Assembly: GCA_023396365.1 (NCBI GenBank)
Contig: JAEWWL010000039.1
Coordinates: forward strand, 1 to 23,961
Source: Methanobacteriota archaeon
GTDB taxonomy: Archaea; Halobacteriota; Methanomicrobia; Methanomicrobiales; Methanomicrobiaceae
DNA: 23,961 nucleotides
Direction: 5' to 3'
Every line of letters starts with the position of its first letter. Positions within the stretch are counted from its first letter, which is position 1. Shown here in pieces: positions 23,458 through 23,961 of this stretch. The position numbers were made by a program, and so were the translations under genes. The notes beneath the pieces were generated by a model that was not told the origin of the DNA, made no database searches, and saw nothing but the letters and a program-made list of their open reading frames with translations.

Positions 23458-23961
23458 TTTTTATATATTATTAATGCAGGTGGTGCGAAAGTAAAAAACC
23501 TGCCAATGATTTTTATCTATCATTTGTGCAAGAATAATATTAATGCAGTATTTTCAGGTTCTATGAATATTTTTTTGAGGCACTGAAAGCAATTAACAAT
23601 AAAAAATGAGCCGTTTCTATTCCCTCATTTGCGCGATCACAAAAAATCATCTCAAAAGCGGCTATATCATCGGATTTCACATACCTGATCTGATGGGTCT
23701 GACCTCAAAAGTGTCCCAAACTTAACAAGGTTTATATGTGACAAAAGACCACTTTGTAAGGCCGAAGTGTTCCGGCAAAGGGCGCACAAAAGCGTTCAAA
23801 TTAAAAATGGCGGAGCATAAACGGAAAACAAAGCACGTGGATTGTCTTATGAACGCAATCGTGTTCATCTGAATGATGCCCCGGCTTTTGTGAAGATAAA
23901 CAACAGGGTTTATAAGATCAAAAATCCAATATGTTATCTCACGATTCTTGATGGGGAGCCG
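23458..23961. other. Right-edge stretch without a recognised gene
   Basis: The first 150 bases are AT-rich upstream DNA of the VOC gene. From about 23690 the composition becomes more GC-rich and unlike the other gaps. An AGCCG...CGGCT pair at about 23609-23665 could be a stem. Short frames exist (23606-23725, 39 codons; a gene-less 79-codon frame on the minus strand) but none resembles a known family. Confidence 0.4.
23842..23961 (+). CDS. Possible start of an unidentified gene cut by the window edge
   Basis: From a TTG at 23842 the frame stays open for 40 codons to the edge (beginning LSYERNRVHLNDAPAFVKIN). Its amino-acid composition is balanced, unlike shadow frames. There is a stop (TAA 23818-23820) shortly upstream and no clear ribosome site, so it could also be the inner part of a disrupted gene or mobile element. 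No family recognised. Confidence 0.25.
   Translation, partial: MSYERNRVHLNDAPAFVKINNRVYKIKNPICYLTILDGEP

Noticed and set aside
23606..23725. 39-codon frame beginning MSRFYSLICAITKNH as a small gene
   Set aside because: No ribosome site, no recognisable family, and the stretch overlaps a possible stem structure; too short to support alone.
1..23961. CRISPR arrays, tRNA and rRNA genes
   Set aside because: I looked for regularly spaced direct repeats and for typical tRNA arms on both strands and found none; the repeats present are short operator or origin elements.

Overview
The window looks like a piece of a methanogenic archaeal chromosome, most likely from the order Methanomicrobiales and a moderately low-GC member. 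This rests on its gene content: an Orc1/Cdc6 initiator, the archaeal helicase Hel308, a Cgi121-type KEOPS subunit, an archaeal Dim2/Pno1-like KH protein, a short archaeal PurA, archaeosortase-type membrane transpeptidases and HisKA_2 sensor kinases. TATA-like boxes, poly-T terminators and several TTG starts agree. The genus is my inference and was not tested.

Layout. 1-3.7 kb: the last 39 codons of what is probably the B12-dependent ribonucleotide reductase; a small flavin-binding split-barrel protein; a two-gene unit on the minus strand (DUF2178-like membrane protein, then a 64-residue HTH regulator) preceded by three copies of a palindrome, GTTA-N8-TAAC; then a secreted coiled-coil protein and a Cache-like lipoprotein. 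3.9-8.3 kb: KH-domain protein, Hel308 with a long charged tail ending in a PCNA-binding-like peptide, and an extended Cgi121. 8.3-10.24 kb: almost 2 kb of very AT-rich DNA with no gene, directly upstream of orc1/cdc6. It carries strong origin recognition boxes (ORBs), two of them inverted around an AT-rich core with short phased repeats. This is very likely a replication origin.

11.8-17 kb: an Lrp/AsnC regulator and a class I aminotransferase, a 750-bp gap with two more ORBs, then purA, a Trm112-like zinc protein, a membrane-anchored protein of unknown function and cbiB (cobalamin biosynthesis), closely spaced or overlapping and all on the plus strand. 17-23.4 kb: a membrane sensor kinase and two tandem archaeosortase-family genes on the minus strand; a cytoplasmic HTH-PAS histidine kinase with a response regulator on the plus strand; and a VOC/glyoxalase-fold protein on the minus strand. 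The last 500 bases hold no gene I recognise and look different in composition.

The most notable theme is replication. Six gap-free 19-nt ORB matches are spread over about 9 kb: three in the main origin, one in the hel308 leader and two upstream of purA. Orc1 encoded here may therefore act on the origin and perhaps also on nearby promoters. Secondary points are the DUF2178/HTH operator array, the divergent archaeosortase pair, and a histidine kinase that carries its own DNA-binding domain and has a palindrome at its promoter.
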